A stretch of 64,000 bases of DNA from Pseudomonas alloputida. Its GTDB lineage: Bacteria; Pseudomonadota; Gammaproteobacteria; Pseudomonadales; Pseudomonadaceae. Every line of letters starts with the position of its first letter. Position 1 is the first letter of the stretch. The stretch is taken from NCBI RefSeq assembly GCF_021283545.2, contig NZ_CP128540.1, forward strand, positions 3,259,501 through 3,323,500, in the 5' to 3' direction. The position numbers and the translations under genes were made by a program. Below, one piece after another: positions 52,741 to 62,841 of this stretch. Below the pieces are notes generated by a model. It did not search any database. It was not told the origin of the DNA and worked only from the letters and a program-made list of their open reading frames with translations.

Positions 52741-53280
52741 ATGGCGAAGAAGGAAAGCACTCAGCACAAACTCGACCGCGTTCGCGCGCCTCGGGTCCAT
52801 ATCACCTACGACGTGGACATCGGCGATGCCATCGAGAAAAAGGAGCTGCCCTTCGTCGTCGGCGTACTGGGTGACTTCTCCGGCAACCCGCCGGAGCCGC
52901 TGCCCAAGCTCAAGGACCGCAAGTTCGTGTACATCGATCGCGACAACTTCAACGGTGTGCTCAAGGGCATCAAGCCACGCCTGACCTACCGCGTCGACAA
53001 CACCCTGGCCAAGAACGGTACCCAGTTGGGCGTGGAGCTGAACTTCAACAGCCTCGAAGACTTCGAGCCACAGAACGTGGTCAAGCAGGTCGAGCCGCTG
53101 CGCAAGCTGCTGGAAGTGCGCAACAAGCTGGCCGACCTGCGCAACAAGATGGGCGGCAACGACAAGCTCGAAGAGCTGCTGATGGACGTGCTGCAGAACA
53201 CCGAAAAGCTCAAGACCTTGGGCAAGGAATTCGGCCGTGAAGCCGAAGTGAAAGACCCGTCCAGCGACGATCGCGCCTGA
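52741..53280 (+). CDS. tssB: T6SS sheath small subunit TssB
   Basis: The start is ATG 52741 (MAKKESTQHKLDRVRAPRV) after a GGAG site 9 bases upstream; 179 residues. It carries the TssB/VipA pattern: VHITYDVDIGDAIEKKELPF and VGVLGDFSG near residues 20-50, and FNSLEDFEPQNVV (about 100-112). With TssC it forms the contractile sheath that ClpV recycles. tssC follows 14 bases on. Confidence 0.97.
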   Translation: MAKKESTQHKLDRVRAPRVHITYDVDIGDAIEKKELPFVVGVLGDFSGNPPEPLPKLKDRKFVYIDRDNFNGVLKGIKPRLTYRVDNTLAKNGTQLGVELNFNSLEDFEPQNVVKQVEPLRKLLEVRNKLADLRNKMGGNDKLEELLMDVLQNTEKLKTLGKEFGREAEVKDPSSDDRA

Positions 53281-53294
53281 GCAGGAGCCCGAAC

Positions 53295-54797
53295 ATGACC
53301 GACAAGCAAACCGCACCGCAACAGGCCGGCGACCTGGTCGAAGTGGAAAACTTCGCACCACAGCCCTCGCTGCTCGACAGCATCATTTCGCAAAGCCGCG
53401 TGGCCCGCTCCGACACCGAGCGCAACCGCACCCGCGACCTGATTGGCGAACTGGTGAACCAGGTGCTCGAGGGTGAGATGACCCCGAGCAAGGACCTGAT
53501 CGCCGTGCTCGATTCGCGCATCGCCGAGATCGACGCGATGCTCTCCGAGCAGATGAACGAGATCATGCACGCCCGCGAGTTTCAGCAGTTGGAAGCCTCC
53601 TGGCGCGGCCTGAAATACCAGGTAGACCAGACCGAGACCAGCACCACGCTGAAGATCCACCTGCTCAATGCCTCGAAGAAAGACCTGGTACGCGACCTGA
53701 AGGCCGCCAGCGAATTTGACCAGAGCGCACTGTTCAAGAAGGTCTACGAAGAAGAGTACGGCACCTTCGGTGGCGCGCCTTTCGGCATGTTGATCGGTGA
53801 CTACGAGTTCAACCGCAACCCTGAAGACATGTACCTGCTCGAAGAGATCTCGCACGTCGCGGCGGCGGCGCACGCGCCGTTCATCTCGGCCGCTTCGTCC
53901 GAGCTGTTCGGCTGGGACTCGTTCACCGAGATGTCCGGCCCGCGTGACCTGGCGAAGATCTTCGACACCGTGGAATACGCCAAGTGGAAGTCGTTCCGCG
54001 CCTCGGAAGACTCGCGTTACGTCGGCCTCACCCTGCCCCACGTGCTCGGTCGCCTGCCGTATGGACCGGATACCACCCCGGTGGAAGAATTCAACTTCGT
54101 CGAAAGCGTCGATGGCCGCGACCACAACAAGTACCTGTGGATGAACGCCGCCTACGCCCTCGGCACCCGGGTCACCGATGCCTTCGCCCGCTACGGCTGG
54201 TGCGTGGCCATCCGCGGCGTGGAAGGTGGCGGCCTGGTCGAAGGCCTGCCGACCCATACCTTCAAGACCGACGACGGCGAAATCGCCCTCAAGTGCCCGA
54301 CCGAAATCGCCATCACCGATCGCCGCGAAAAAGAGCTGTCGGACCTGGGCTTCATCCCCCTGGTGCACTGCAAGGGCACCGACTATGCCGCGTTCTTCGG
54401 CACCCAGTCGGCGCAGAAACAGAAGCAGTACAACACCGACATCGCCAACGCCAACGCACGCCTGTCGGCCCAGCTGCAATACATCTTCGCCACTTCGCGC
54501 ATCGCCCACTACATGAAGGCGATCATGCGCGACAAGATCGGCAGCTTCGCCTCGCGCATGGATGTCGAGCGCTTCCTCAACCAGTGGCTGGCCAGCTACG
54601 TGCTGCTCGACGATACCGCCAGCCAGGAGGCCAAGGCCAAGTTCCCGCTGCGCGAAGCCCGCGCCGAGGTGTTCGAAGTGCCCGGCAAGCCAGGCGTGTA
54701 CAAGGCCGTGACCTACTTGCGCCCGCACTACCAGCTGGATGAGCTGACCGCCTCGCTGCGGCTGGTTGCCGAGCTGCCACAGGGCGCGCGCGGCTGA
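53295..54797 (+). CDS. tssC: T6SS sheath large subunit TssC
   Basis: The 500-residue protein is of normal VipB length. Landmarks are IAVLDSRIAEIDAMLSEQMN, QQLEASWRGLKYQV (about 95-108), FGMLIGDYEF, PFISAASSELF and the C-terminal PGKPGVYKAVTYLRPHYQL. It follows tssB after a GGAG site. Sheath contraction drives the Hcp tube and VgrG tip. Confidence 0.97.
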   Translation: MTDKQTAPQQAGDLVEVENFAPQPSLLDSIISQSRVARSDTERNRTRDLIGELVNQVLEGEMTPSKDLIAVLDSRIAEIDAMLSEQMNEIMHAREFQQLEASWRGLKYQVDQTETSTTLKIHLLNASKKDLVRDLKAASEFDQSALFKKVYEEEYGTFGGAPFGMLIGDYEFNRNPEDMYLLEEISHVAAAAHAPFISAASSELFGWDSFTEMSGPRDLAKIFDTVEYAKWKSFRASEDSRYVGLTLPHVLGRLPYGPDTTPVEEFNFVESVDGRDHNKYLWMNAAYALGTRVTDAFARYGWCVAIRGVEGGGLVEGLPTHTFKTDDGEIALKCPTEIAITDRREKELSDLGFIPLVHCKGTDYAAFFGTQSAQKQKQYNTDIANANARLSAQLQYIFATSRIAHYMKAIMRDKIGSFASRMDVERFLNQWLASYVLLDDTASQEAKAKFPLREARAEVFEVPGKPGVYKAVTYLRPHYQLDELTASLRLVAELPQGARG

Positions 54798-54823
54798 AAG
54801 GCCGTTGTGTACAGGGATGACAC

Positions 54824-55306
54824 ATGAGTAACCAGGCCCGCCTGCTGCCCTCGCTGCTCGACCGACTGCTGGACGATCGTCCCTACCAGTCGGCCGAGCC
54901 CGCAGCGCAGCGCACCTGCTCGCTGGCCGAGTACAAGGCCAGCATCGTCCGCGACCTCGAAGTCCTGGTGAACACCCGCCAGTCCCTGGTCGCCGAAGAG
55001 CTCGACGGTTTCAGCCAGCTCGGTGGTTCCATCCTTGAATACGGCATGCCGGACTTCATCAGCCGCAGCGTGCTCGACCCGCACGATCGTCGCCTGATCC
55101 AGCAACAGCTGGAGCGGGCGATCAGCACCGGAGACCGGCGCTTTCGCCGGGTCCGTGTTCAGCTGTTGGCCCAGCAGAACGGCCACCGCATGTTGACCTT
55201 CCGCGTGGACGCCGTGTTGCGTCTGCAGGACATCAGCCGCCAGGTGTCATTCGACGCCGTGCTGCAGGTCAACACCCAGGAATACAAAGTGCAGAACCTC
55301 AACTGA
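54824..55306 (+). CDS. tssE: T6SS baseplate protein TssE (gp25-like)
   Basis: The 160-residue protein has the gp25/lysozyme-like fold of TssE: LLPSLLDRLLDD at the start, YKASIVRDLEVLVNTR and a VLNYGMPD-type segment (ILEYGMPDF), and an FRVDAVLRL end. Its TGA overlaps the tssF ATG (TGATG). It nucleates sheath polymerisation on the baseplate. Confidence 0.95.
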   Translation: MSNQARLLPSLLDRLLDDRPYQSAEPAAQRTCSLAEYKASIVRDLEVLVNTRQSLVAEELDGFSQLGGSILEYGMPDFISRSVLDPHDRRLIQQQLERAISTGDRRFRRVRVQLLAQQNGHRMLTFRVDAVLRLQDISRQVSFDAVLQVNTQEYKVQNLN

Positions 55307-57126
55307 TGCTCGACGAACTGCTGCCCTACTACGAAAAGGAACTGTCGCACCTGCGCTTTCTCGGCCAAGAGTTTGCTGCGCAGTACCCGAAGATCGCTTC
55401 GCGGTTGCTGATCGAGGGCGACAACTGCGAAGACCCGCACACCGAGCGCCTGATCGAGGCGTTCTCGTTCCTGTCTGCGCGGGTGCACAAGAAGCTCGAT
55501 GACGAGTTTCCGGAAATCGTCGAATCCTTCCTCGAGGTACTGTACCCCCACTACCTGCGCCCTACTCCGTCGATGTCGATTGTCGAACTGAGCCTGGGCA
55601 GGCACGAAAAAGTCACCGAAGCCTACCGCGTCGCGCGCCATACCGAGATGCATGCCAATCCCGTGGAAGGCGTGGTGTGCAAGTTCCGCACCTGCTACCC
55701 GGTAGAGCTGTGGCCGATTGCCGTGCAGCAGGCCTCGTTCACAGAAATGGAACGCTCGGCCTTCAACGGGCACAGCGCCGACCTGGTCGCTCGTCTGCGC
55801 ATCCGCCTGGCAGCCACTGGCGATGCCCTGTTCGGGCAGATGGACATGAACCGCCTGCGGTTCTTCCTCGACGGCGAAGCGACCCTGATGCTGCAGCTGT
55901 ACGAACTGCTGTTCAACAACCTCGCCAAGGCCACGCTGAGCTTCGACGACCAGGGCCGCAGCCGCGAGGTGGCGCTGCCGGCCGATGCCCTGAAAACCGT
56001 GGGCTATGCCCGTGACGAAGGCCTGGTGGATTACTCCGAACGCTCATTCCTGGGCTACCGCCTGCTGCACGAGTATTTCACCTTCCCTGACAAGTTCATG
56101 TTCTTCGACCTCAGTGGATTTGCCCGCATCCTGCAGGGCAAGGCCATCGAGCAGGTAGAGGTCAACTTCTATTTCTCCGACTACGACCTCAGCGAGCGCC
56201 TGGCGCGGCTGACCCAGAACATCGGGCGCAACAACTTCAAGCTCAACTGCACGCCGATCATCAACCTGTTCCGCCAGCAGGCCGAGCCAATCAAGCTGAC
56301 CCACACCCAGCACGAATACCAGGTCACCCCTGACACACGGCTGCACAACGCTGCAGAAGTGGTATCGATCGACCGGGTACGGCGGGTGCGCAAACTCGGC
56401 GGTATCGACCAGGTCGCCACCTGCCAGCCGTTTTTCGAACCCCGGGGCGAGCAAGACCCACACAGCAGCTTCTGGGTTGCGCGCCGGCGAAACCAGGGTG
56501 ACGCCACTGCCATGAGCATCCGCGTGGTCGACCGCGATCTGGAACTGATCGACGCCAGCAGCGACACCCTCAGTATCGGCCTTACCTGCAGCAACCGCGA
56601 CGTGCCGCTGATGCTGCCGTTCGGTGGCGAACGGGGCGATTTCACCATTCCCGCCAACTCGGTGATCAAGGATATCCGCTGCCTGCGCAAGCCCACCGCC
56701 ACGGTGCGTGTGCCCTTGGGCAAGGGCCTGATCTGGCGGTTGATCGCCCACCTGTCGCTGAACCATCTGTCGCTGGTCAGCCAGGGCCGCGAAGTGCTGC
56801 TGGAGCTGTTGTCGCTGTACAACTACCGCAATGTCTCCGCCATTCGCAAACAGATCAACGGCATCAAGGCGATCAGCAGCGAGCCGGTGGTCGCGCGCAT
56901 CGGCCACCCGCGGCCAAATTTCGTGCGCGGCGTCGGCATCACCCTGACCCTGGACGAAAGCCAGTTCATCGGCAGCGGCGTGTTTCTGTTCGGCAGGGTG
57001 CTGGACCACTTCTTCGGCCAGTACTGCTCGATGAACAGTTTCACCCAACTGACCCTGCGCACCCAACAACGAGAAAAGAGAGTCGTACAATGGCCAGCAC
57101 GCACCGGCGATCAGCCCCTGGTCTGA
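55306..57126 (+). CDS. tssF: T6SS baseplate protein TssF
   Basis: The 606-residue protein opens LLPYYEKELSHLRFLGQEFAA and ARVHKKLDDEFPEIVESFLE, the TssF (VasA/ImpG) signature; YPHYLRPTPSMSI follows. It forms the wedge with TssG, TssE and TssK. It overlaps the next gene by 37 bases, so tssG expression is likely coupled. Confidence 0.96.
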   Translation: MLDELLPYYEKELSHLRFLGQEFAAQYPKIASRLLIEGDNCEDPHTERLIEAFSFLSARVHKKLDDEFPEIVESFLEVLYPHYLRPTPSMSIVELSLGRHEKVTEAYRVARHTEMHANPVEGVVCKFRTCYPVELWPIAVQQASFTEMERSAFNGHSADLVARLRIRLAATGDALFGQMDMNRLRFFLDGEATLMLQLYELLFNNLAKATLSFDDQGRSREVALPADALKTVGYARDEGLVDYSERSFLGYRLLHEYFTFPDKFMFFDLSGFARILQGKAIEQVEVNFYFSDYDLSERLARLTQNIGRNNFKLNCTPIINLFRQQAEPIKLTHTQHEYQVTPDTRLHNAAEVVSIDRVRRVRKLGGIDQVATCQPFFEPRGEQDPHSSFWVARRRNQGDATAMSIRVVDRDLELIDASSDTLSIGLTCSNRDVPLMLPFGGERGDFTIPANSVIKDIRCLRKPTATVRVPLGKGLIWRLIAHLSLNHLSLVSQGREVLLELLSLYNYRNVSAIRKQINGIKAISSEPVVARIGHPRPNFVRGVGITLTLDESQFIGSGVFLFGRVLDHFFGQYCSMNSFTQLTLRTQQREKRVVQWPARTGDQPLV

Positions 57127-58160
57127 TCGATCAGGCCCGAGCCGAGCCGCACCGATTCGAATTCTTTCAATTGGTGCGCCTGCTCCGCCTGCACTACAGC
57201 CGCACCGGGCGCATGGACCTGGCAACCCGGCCGCACGAAGACCCGCTGCGTTTTCGTACCCAGCTGTCGCTGGCGTTCCCGGCCAGCGAGGTCAGCGACC
57301 TGCACTTCGAGCGCGAAGGCAAGGTGTCGCCGGCCGGCTTGCCGCTGTCGGAAGTGCAGGTCACCTTCATGGGCCTGGTCGGGCCGTCGGGCGTGCTGCC
57401 ACGCCCGTACACCGAGCTGCTGCTCGAGCGCCACGTGCAGTATCGCGACGATGCCGCCCATGCGTTTCTCGACATCTTCTCGCACCGCATGACCACGTTG
57501 TTCTACGAGGCCTGGCAAAAATACAAATTCCACATCGAGCACGAGCGCAATGGCACCTCGGGCTTCGATGGCTACCTGCTCAACCTGGTTGGCCTCGGGC
57601 CGCGCGCCCAGAAGCTGAAGTTCGAAGAGCAACCGTCAGCATTGCGTCGTGAGCTGTTCAGCTATTTTGCCGGCCTGCTCAGCCAGAAGCCGCGCAATGC
57701 GCTGAACCTTGAACGCATGCTCGGCTTCTACTTCTCGCTGCCGATCAAGGTACAGCCGTTCGCCGGGCGCTGGCTGCACCTGCAGCCCGAACAATGCACC
57801 CAGCTCGGCCGCCGCAATGCCCAGCTCGGCCACAGCGCCGTCGCCGGCAACCGGGTCTGGGACTACCAGTCGTGCATCCGCATCGAGCTGGGCCCGCTCA
57901 GCCTGGCCGACTACCAGCGCTTCCAGCCGGGCACCGCCTGCTACCGCAAGCTGGTCGAGTTGGTGCGCTTCTATATAGGTGCCGAACTGGATTTCGAAAT
58001 TGCCCCGCGCCTCAAGCGCGAGGCGGTACCACGCGCCCAACTGGGCCGCAGCGGCAATGTCGCCCTGGGCTGGCTGGGTTGGCTCAAACGCCCTGGTCGT
58101 GACGCGGAGCCTTCGCGTTGCGCCGTCTTCCACATTCCTTACGATGGGGTCGCCTTGTGA
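57090..58160 (+). CDS. tssG: T6SS baseplate protein TssG
   Basis: The 356-residue protein has the TssG (ImpH/VasB) pattern: an FEFFQLVRLL segment near residues 22-31, DLHFEREGKVS, and VTFMGLVGPSGVLPRPYTELLL (about 90-111), and a C-terminal LGWLGWLK end. It starts within tssF and ends in GTGA overlapping the clpV GTG start. One TssG with two TssF forms the wedge. Confidence 0.96.
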   Translation: MASTHRRSAPGLIDQARAEPHRFEFFQLVRLLRLHYSRTGRMDLATRPHEDPLRFRTQLSLAFPASEVSDLHFEREGKVSPAGLPLSEVQVTFMGLVGPSGVLPRPYTELLLERHVQYRDDAAHAFLDIFSHRMTTLFYEAWQKYKFHIEHERNGTSGFDGYLLNLVGLGPRAQKLKFEEQPSALRRELFSYFAGLLSQKPRNALNLERMLGFYFSLPIKVQPFAGRWLHLQPEQCTQLGRRNAQLGHSAVAGNRVWDYQSCIRIELGPLSLADYQRFQPGTACYRKLVELVRFYIGAELDFEIAPRLKREAVPRAQLGRSGNVALGWLGWLKRPGRDAEPSRCAVFHIPYDGVAL

Positions 58161-60754
58161 ACCTGAAGTCTCTGTTCGCCAAGCTCAACGAAACCAGCCG
58201 CACGGCCACCGAAAGCGCGGCGGCCCTGTGCCTGTCGGAGCACCATTACGAGGTGGAAGTGGAGCACCTGCTGCTGCAGTTGCTCGACAACAACGACAGC
58301 GACCTGGCGCCGATCCTGCGCCACTACCAGGTCGTCGCCGAACGCCTGCAAGCGCAGCTGGTCACCGCCCTGGGCACCTTCAAGAAAGGTAATACCCGCA
58401 CCCCGGCGCTGTCGCCGCACATTACCCGCATGATCGAGCAAGCCTGGTTGCTGGCCTCGATCGAATACGGCGTAGGCCAGGTGCGCAGCGCTCACCTGCT
58501 GCAGGCTCTGCTTGACGATGCTGAACTGCGTCGCGTGGTGATCGCCTCGGCACCGGAGCTGGAAAAAATCAACGCCGATGACCTGCGCCTGAACCTTGCC
58601 GCGCTGGTGGAGGGTAGCGCCGAGTCCAGGCAGGCCAGCCCGCTGGCCAGCCCAGCGGCGCCAGTGAGCACGTCGAGCAAGGCCAGCGGCAAGACCCCGG
58701 CGCTGGACCAGTACACGGTCAACCTTACCCAAAGCGCCCGCGAAGGCCGCATCGACCCGGTGCTGGGCCGTGAGTTCGAAGTACGGCAGATGGTCGACAT
58801 CCTCACCCGCCGCCGGCAGAACAACCCGATCCTCACGGGCGAAGCCGGGGTCGGCAAAACCGCCGTGGTCGAAGGCCTGGCGCTGCGCATCGCCCAGGGT
58901 GACGTGCCGGCGGTGCTCAAGGACGTTGCCCTGCACACCCTCGACCTGGGCCTGTTACAGGCCGGCGCCGGGGTCAAGGGCGAGTTCGAGAACCGCCTCA
59001 AGGCTGTGATCGAAGAGGTCAAGCGCAGCCTGCACCCGATCATCCTGTTCATCGACGAAGCCCACACCCTGATCGGCTCCGGCGGCCAGGCCGGGCAGAA
59101 CGATGCCGCCAACCTGCTCAAGCCGGCCCTGGCCCGTGGCGAGTTGCGCACCATCGCTGCCACTACCTGGGCCGAATACAAGAAGTACTTCGAGAAGGAC
59201 GCCGCCCTCGCCCGCCGCTTCCAGGTGGTCAAAGTGGAAGAGCCCGACGAAGACAAGGCCATTCACATGCTGCGCGGCCTGCTCGGCAAGATGCGCGAGC
59301 ACCACAAGGTGGCGGTGATGGACGAAGCGCTGGTGCAGGCGGTACGCCTGTCCAACCGCTACATCACCGGCCGCCAGCTGCCCGACAAGGCGGTCAGCGT
59401 GCTCGACACGGCCTGCGCGCGCATTGCCCTGGCGCAATCTTCGCTGCCCGGCGCACTGGAAGACTGCCGCCGGCAGATCGACAACCTGCAGGCGGAAATC
59501 GACGTGCTCGGCCACGAAGCCGGCAAGGGGCACGACCATGCCCGCCGCCTGGAATCGCTGCAGGCTGCCCTGCAGGCCGAGCAGCAGCAGGAACAGCAGC
59601 TCAATGCCCAGTGGCAGCAGGAGCTGGAACTGGTCGAACAGCTCAAGGCGCTGGACGCCGCCAACGATGCCGACGCCCAGCAGCTCAATACCCTGCGTGC
59701 CGAGCTGGCGCGCGTGCAAGGCGACCAGCCACTGGTCCACGCGCTGGTCGACAGCGGCGCCATCGCCCAGGTCATCAGTGGCTGGACCGGCATCCCGCTG
59801 GGCAAGATGCTGCGTGACGAAATCGATACCGTGCAGCGCCTGCCGGCCCTGCTTGGTGAGCGCGTGCTGGGCCAGGACCACGCCCTGCATGAGATCGGCA
59901 AGCGCATCAAGATTTCCCGAGCGCGCATGGAAGACCCGAACAAACCGATTGGCGTGTTCCTGCTGCTCGGCCCCAGCGGCGTCGGCAAGACCGAAACCGC
60001 CCTGGCCCTGGCCGACACCTTGTACGGCGGCGAGCGCAACCTGATCACCATCAACATGTCCGAGTACCAGGAAGCCCACACCGTGTCGAGCCTCAAGGGC
60101 TCGCCACCCGGCTATGTCGGCTACGGCGAAGGCGGCGTACTGACCGAGGCGGTGCGCCGCAAGCCGTACAGCGTGGTGTTGCTCGACGAGGTGGAAAAAG
60201 CCCACCCCGACGTGCTCGAACTGTTCTTCCAGGTGTTCGACAAGGGCGTGCTGGACGATGGCGAAGGCCGCGAGATCAACTTCCGCAACACGGTGATCAT
60301 CCTCACCTCCAACACCGGCACCGAGCGCATCATGCAGACCTGCCTGAACGCCACCGAGCTGCCGACGCCCGAGGCGATCGTCGAAGACCTGCGCGACCAG
60401 CTCAACCATGTGTTCAAGCCGGCCTTCCTCGGTCGCCTGAGCATCGTGCCGTTCTACCCGGTGCAGGACCAGATCCTCGAGCGCATCGTCGCCCTCAAGC
60501 TCGAACGCATCGCCAAGCGCTTCGCCCGCAACCACCAGGCCGAGCTCAGCTATGACCAGGCGCTGGTCAAGGCCATCGCCGCGCGCTGCACCGAGGTCGA
60601 CAGCGGCGCACGCAACATCGACAACATCCTGTCCCAGACCCTGATGCCCGAACTCGCCCAGCGCGTGCTCGAGCGCATGGCCCAGGACGCGCCGATCCAG
60701 CACCTTGCGATCGAGCTGGGCAGCGATGGCGATTTCGCCTATCGCCTGGCCTGA
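58157..60754 (+). CDS. clpV: T6SS AAA+ ATPase TssH/ClpV
   Basis: The start is GTG 58157 (translated MNLKSLFAKL), overlapping the tssG stop; 865 residues. A Clp-N domain (about 1-150) is followed by the first AAA+ module with Walker A GEAGVGKTA at about residues 230-238. A middle coiled-coil (QAEIDVLGHEAGK ... QQEQQLNAQWQQELEL) and the second module with GPSGVGKTE at about 605-613 follow. ClpV disassembles contracted sheath via TssC. All ATPase motifs are intact. Confidence 0.97.
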   Translation: MNLKSLFAKLNETSRTATESAAALCLSEHHYEVEVEHLLLQLLDNNDSDLAPILRHYQVVAERLQAQLVTALGTFKKGNTRTPALSPHITRMIEQAWLLASIEYGVGQVRSAHLLQALLDDAELRRVVIASAPELEKINADDLRLNLAALVEGSAESRQASPLASPAAPVSTSSKASGKTPALDQYTVNLTQSAREGRIDPVLGREFEVRQMVDILTRRRQNNPILTGEAGVGKTAVVEGLALRIAQGDVPAVLKDVALHTLDLGLLQAGAGVKGEFENRLKAVIEEVKRSLHPIILFIDEAHTLIGSGGQAGQNDAANLLKPALARGELRTIAATTWAEYKKYFEKDAALARRFQVVKVEEPDEDKAIHMLRGLLGKMREHHKVAVMDEALVQAVRLSNRYITGRQLPDKAVSVLDTACARIALAQSSLPGALEDCRRQIDNLQAEIDVLGHEAGKGHDHARRLESLQAALQAEQQQEQQLNAQWQQELELVEQLKALDAANDADAQQLNTLRAELARVQGDQPLVHALVDSGAIAQVISGWTGIPLGKMLRDEIDTVQRLPALLGERVLGQDHALHEIGKRIKISRARMEDPNKPIGVFLLLGPSGVGKTETALALADTLYGGERNLITINMSEYQEAHTVSSLKGSPPGYVGYGEGGVLTEAVRRKPYSVVLLDEVEKAHPDVLELFFQVFDKGVLDDGEGREINFRNTVIILTSNTGTERIMQTCLNATELPTPEAIVEDLRDQLNHVFKPAFLGRLSIVPFYPVQDQILERIVALKLERIAKRFARNHQAELSYDQALVKAIAARCTEVDSGARNIDNILSQTLMPELAQRVLERMAQDAPIQHLAIELGSDGDFAYRLA

Positions 60755-60778
60755 CCAGTACCCGGAGGTTTTGCCGTC

Positions 60779-61501
60779 ATGCAACACAAGCACATCGTCC
60801 TCAAACGCCTGACCGCAGCCGCCTTGCTGGTAGCGCTGGCCGGCTGCGGGGTCACCGACCGTATCGGCAAGCGCATGGAAGACAGCTGGGCGGCCGACAT
60901 GCTGGCCGACAGCGAAAAGGTCATCCTGACCTCCGACGGCGGCAACCAGCTCAACCCCGACGCCGAGGGCAAGCCGCTGTCGGTGGTGATGCGCGTGTAT
61001 CAGCTGACCGACCTCGAGCGCTTCGCGGCTACCGATGCCGAGACCCTGTGGGACGCCCCGCAAAAAGCCTTGGGCAACACCCTGGTGGAAACCCGCGAGA
61101 TCACCCTGCTGCCCGGCATTGGCCAGATCGACCAGTGGCCGCTGGCCAAGAACGCGCGCTACGTCGGCGTGGCGGCGTTCTTCCGCGATGAGCAGGACGC
61201 GCGCTGGAAAGTCGCCTTCGACGCCAACTCGCTGCGCAAGGACGGTATCTGGTTCTCCTCCGACGGCCTGCGGGTACTGGTGGACAACACCGAAATCAGC
61301 GCCATGCGGGGCGTGGACGTACTGAACAAACCGCCGACCGCCGACCAGCTTGCCGCTGCGCAGAAGGCCAAGGATGCCGACGCGACCCTCACCGACAAGG
61401 TGCAGGACGCGGCCATCGACAAAGCCACCGACGCCGCCAGCCAGTCGGCCAGCAACGCCATGGATTCAACCTTCAACTCTTTAGTGGATAGCGTCAAATG
61501 A
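60779..61501 (+). CDS. tssJ: T6SS outer-membrane lipoprotein TssJ
   Basis: The 240-residue protein has a lipoprotein signal with lipobox LAGC (Cys at residue 23), then a TssJ transthyretin-like domain: KPLSVVMRVYQLTDLERF (about 61-78) and PLAKNARYVGVAAFFRD. A C-terminal helical tail of about 60 residues is rich in Ala/Asp/Lys (DKVQDAAIDKATDAASQ), longer than usual. It anchors TssM at the outer membrane. Its TGA overlaps tssK (ATGA). Confidence 0.94.
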   Translation: MQHKHIVLKRLTAAALLVALAGCGVTDRIGKRMEDSWAADMLADSEKVILTSDGGNQLNPDAEGKPLSVVMRVYQLTDLERFAATDAETLWDAPQKALGNTLVETREITLLPGIGQIDQWPLAKNARYVGVAAFFRDEQDARWKVAFDANSLRKDGIWFSSDGLRVLVDNTEISAMRGVDVLNKPPTADQLAAAQKAKDADATLTDKVQDAAIDKATDAASQSASNAMDSTFNSLVDSVK

Positions 61502-62841
61502 GCAAGCAGAGCCGGGTGATGTGGTCGGAAGGCATGTTCCTGCTGCCCCAGCACTTCCAGTATCAGGACGAATTCCATCAGCACCAGTTGGCTGAGGCGA
61601 CCCTGCGCAGCACCCCTTTCCATTGGGGGGTTCAGGCGTTGCAGGTGGACGAGGACGCCCTGGCCAATGGTTCACTGCAGCTCAAGCGCCTGAAGCTGGT
61701 GTTCCCCGATGGCAGCCTCTACGACGCGCCGCAGCACGATCCGCTGCCGGCCGCGCGCGACCTCAAGGACCTGCTCAAGGCCAACGACCTGAAGGTCTAT
61801 GCTGCGCTCAAGCTGCCCGAGCCATTCGGCCTCAACTACGTCGAGGATGGCCACGAACACAAGGCCGCACGGCGTTTCCGCAAGCAGTTCGACACCCTGC
61901 CCGACCTTAATGAAGGCGAGCTGGAGAACGAAATCACCAGCTTGCGCCTGAACGTCGTACTGCTGGTCGACGGTGACAGCCTCGACGGTTACAGCCACTG
62001 CCCTCTGGCCAAGCTGACACGCAACAGCATGGGCGGTTTCAACCTTGACCCGCATTTCGTCCACCCCACCTTGCACCTGGGCAGCCACGAGACCATTGCC
62101 GGCATCGGCAAACGCCTGCTCGGCGCCCTGCAGGCCAAGAGCAAGGCGCTTTCCGGCCGGCGCCGCGAGCGCGCCGACCAGATCGCCGAGTTCGGCTCCA
62201 GCGATGTAACCCTGTTCTGGCTGCTGAACACGGTCAACCGTGCCCACCCGCAGCTGGCTCATCTACTGGCCCACCCGCGCCTGCACCCAGAGCGCCTGTA
62301 CCTGTTCCTGGCCGACCTTGCCGGCGGCCTGCTGACCTTCACCCTGGACACCCAGCTCAGCGACATCCCCGAGTACGACCACCACGACCCGGCCGCGTCG
62401 CTGGTCAAGCTCGACGAAATGATCCGGGTGATGCTCGACAACGTCGTGCCCAACCAGTGCATTGTCATCAACCTGACCCAGACCAAGCCATCGCACTGGC
62501 AAGGCCAACTGCACGACCCGCGCCTGGCCGAAGCCGACTTCTATATCGCCGTGCACGCCGACATGCCCGGCGCCAGCCTGCTGGAGCTGGTGCCCCGTGC
62601 CTTCAAGGTCGGTTCGCCGGAAGACATTGAAGTGGTGGTCAACAGCGCCATGCCGGGTGTCACCCTCAATCATGCCGCGCGGCTGCCGAACGCGATTCCG
62701 GTGCGCCTGGACAACCAGTACTTCGCCATCGAGCCACACGGCACTGTGTATGAGCGAATGATCAGCGCCCAGGCCATCTGCTTCTATGCGCCCAGCGCCT
62801 TTACCAACCTCAAGCTTGAACTGATGGCGGTGCTCAAATGA
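61498..62841 (+). CDS. tssK: T6SS baseplate-membrane connector TssK
   Basis: The 447-residue protein starts MSKQSRVMWSEGMFLLPQHFQ, the strongly conserved TssK N-terminus, followed by an RBP-like shoulder and head domains ending SAFTNLKLELMAVLK. TssK links the TssEFG wedge to TssL/TssM. Start and stop overlap the neighbours by ATGA on both sides. Confidence 0.97.
   Translation: MSKQSRVMWSEGMFLLPQHFQYQDEFHQHQLAEATLRSTPFHWGVQALQVDEDALANGSLQLKRLKLVFPDGSLYDAPQHDPLPAARDLKDLLKANDLKVYAALKLPEPFGLNYVEDGHEHKAARRFRKQFDTLPDLNEGELENEITSLRLNVVLLVDGDSLDGYSHCPLAKLTRNSMGGFNLDPHFVHPTLHLGSHETIAGIGKRLLGALQAKSKALSGRRRERADQIAEFGSSDVTLFWLLNTVNRAHPQLAHLLAHPRLHPERLYLFLADLAGGLLTFTLDTQLSDIPEYDHHDPAASLVKLDEMIRVMLDNVVPNQCIVINLTQTKPSHWQGQLHDPRLAEADFYIAVHADMPGASLLELVPRAFKVGSPEDIEVVVNSAMPGVTLNHAARLPNAIPVRLDNQYFAIEPHGTVYERMISAQAICFYAPSAFTNLKLELMAVLK

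Noticed and set aside
52986..54728. 580-codon open frame antisense to tssB/tssC
   Set aside because: Opposite-strand shadow of two well-supported T6SS genes; it spans their intergenic region with no family pattern.
58955..61063. 702-codon antisense frame opposite clpV/tssJ
   Set aside because: Shadow frame; the plus strand carries complete Walker and lipobox motifs.
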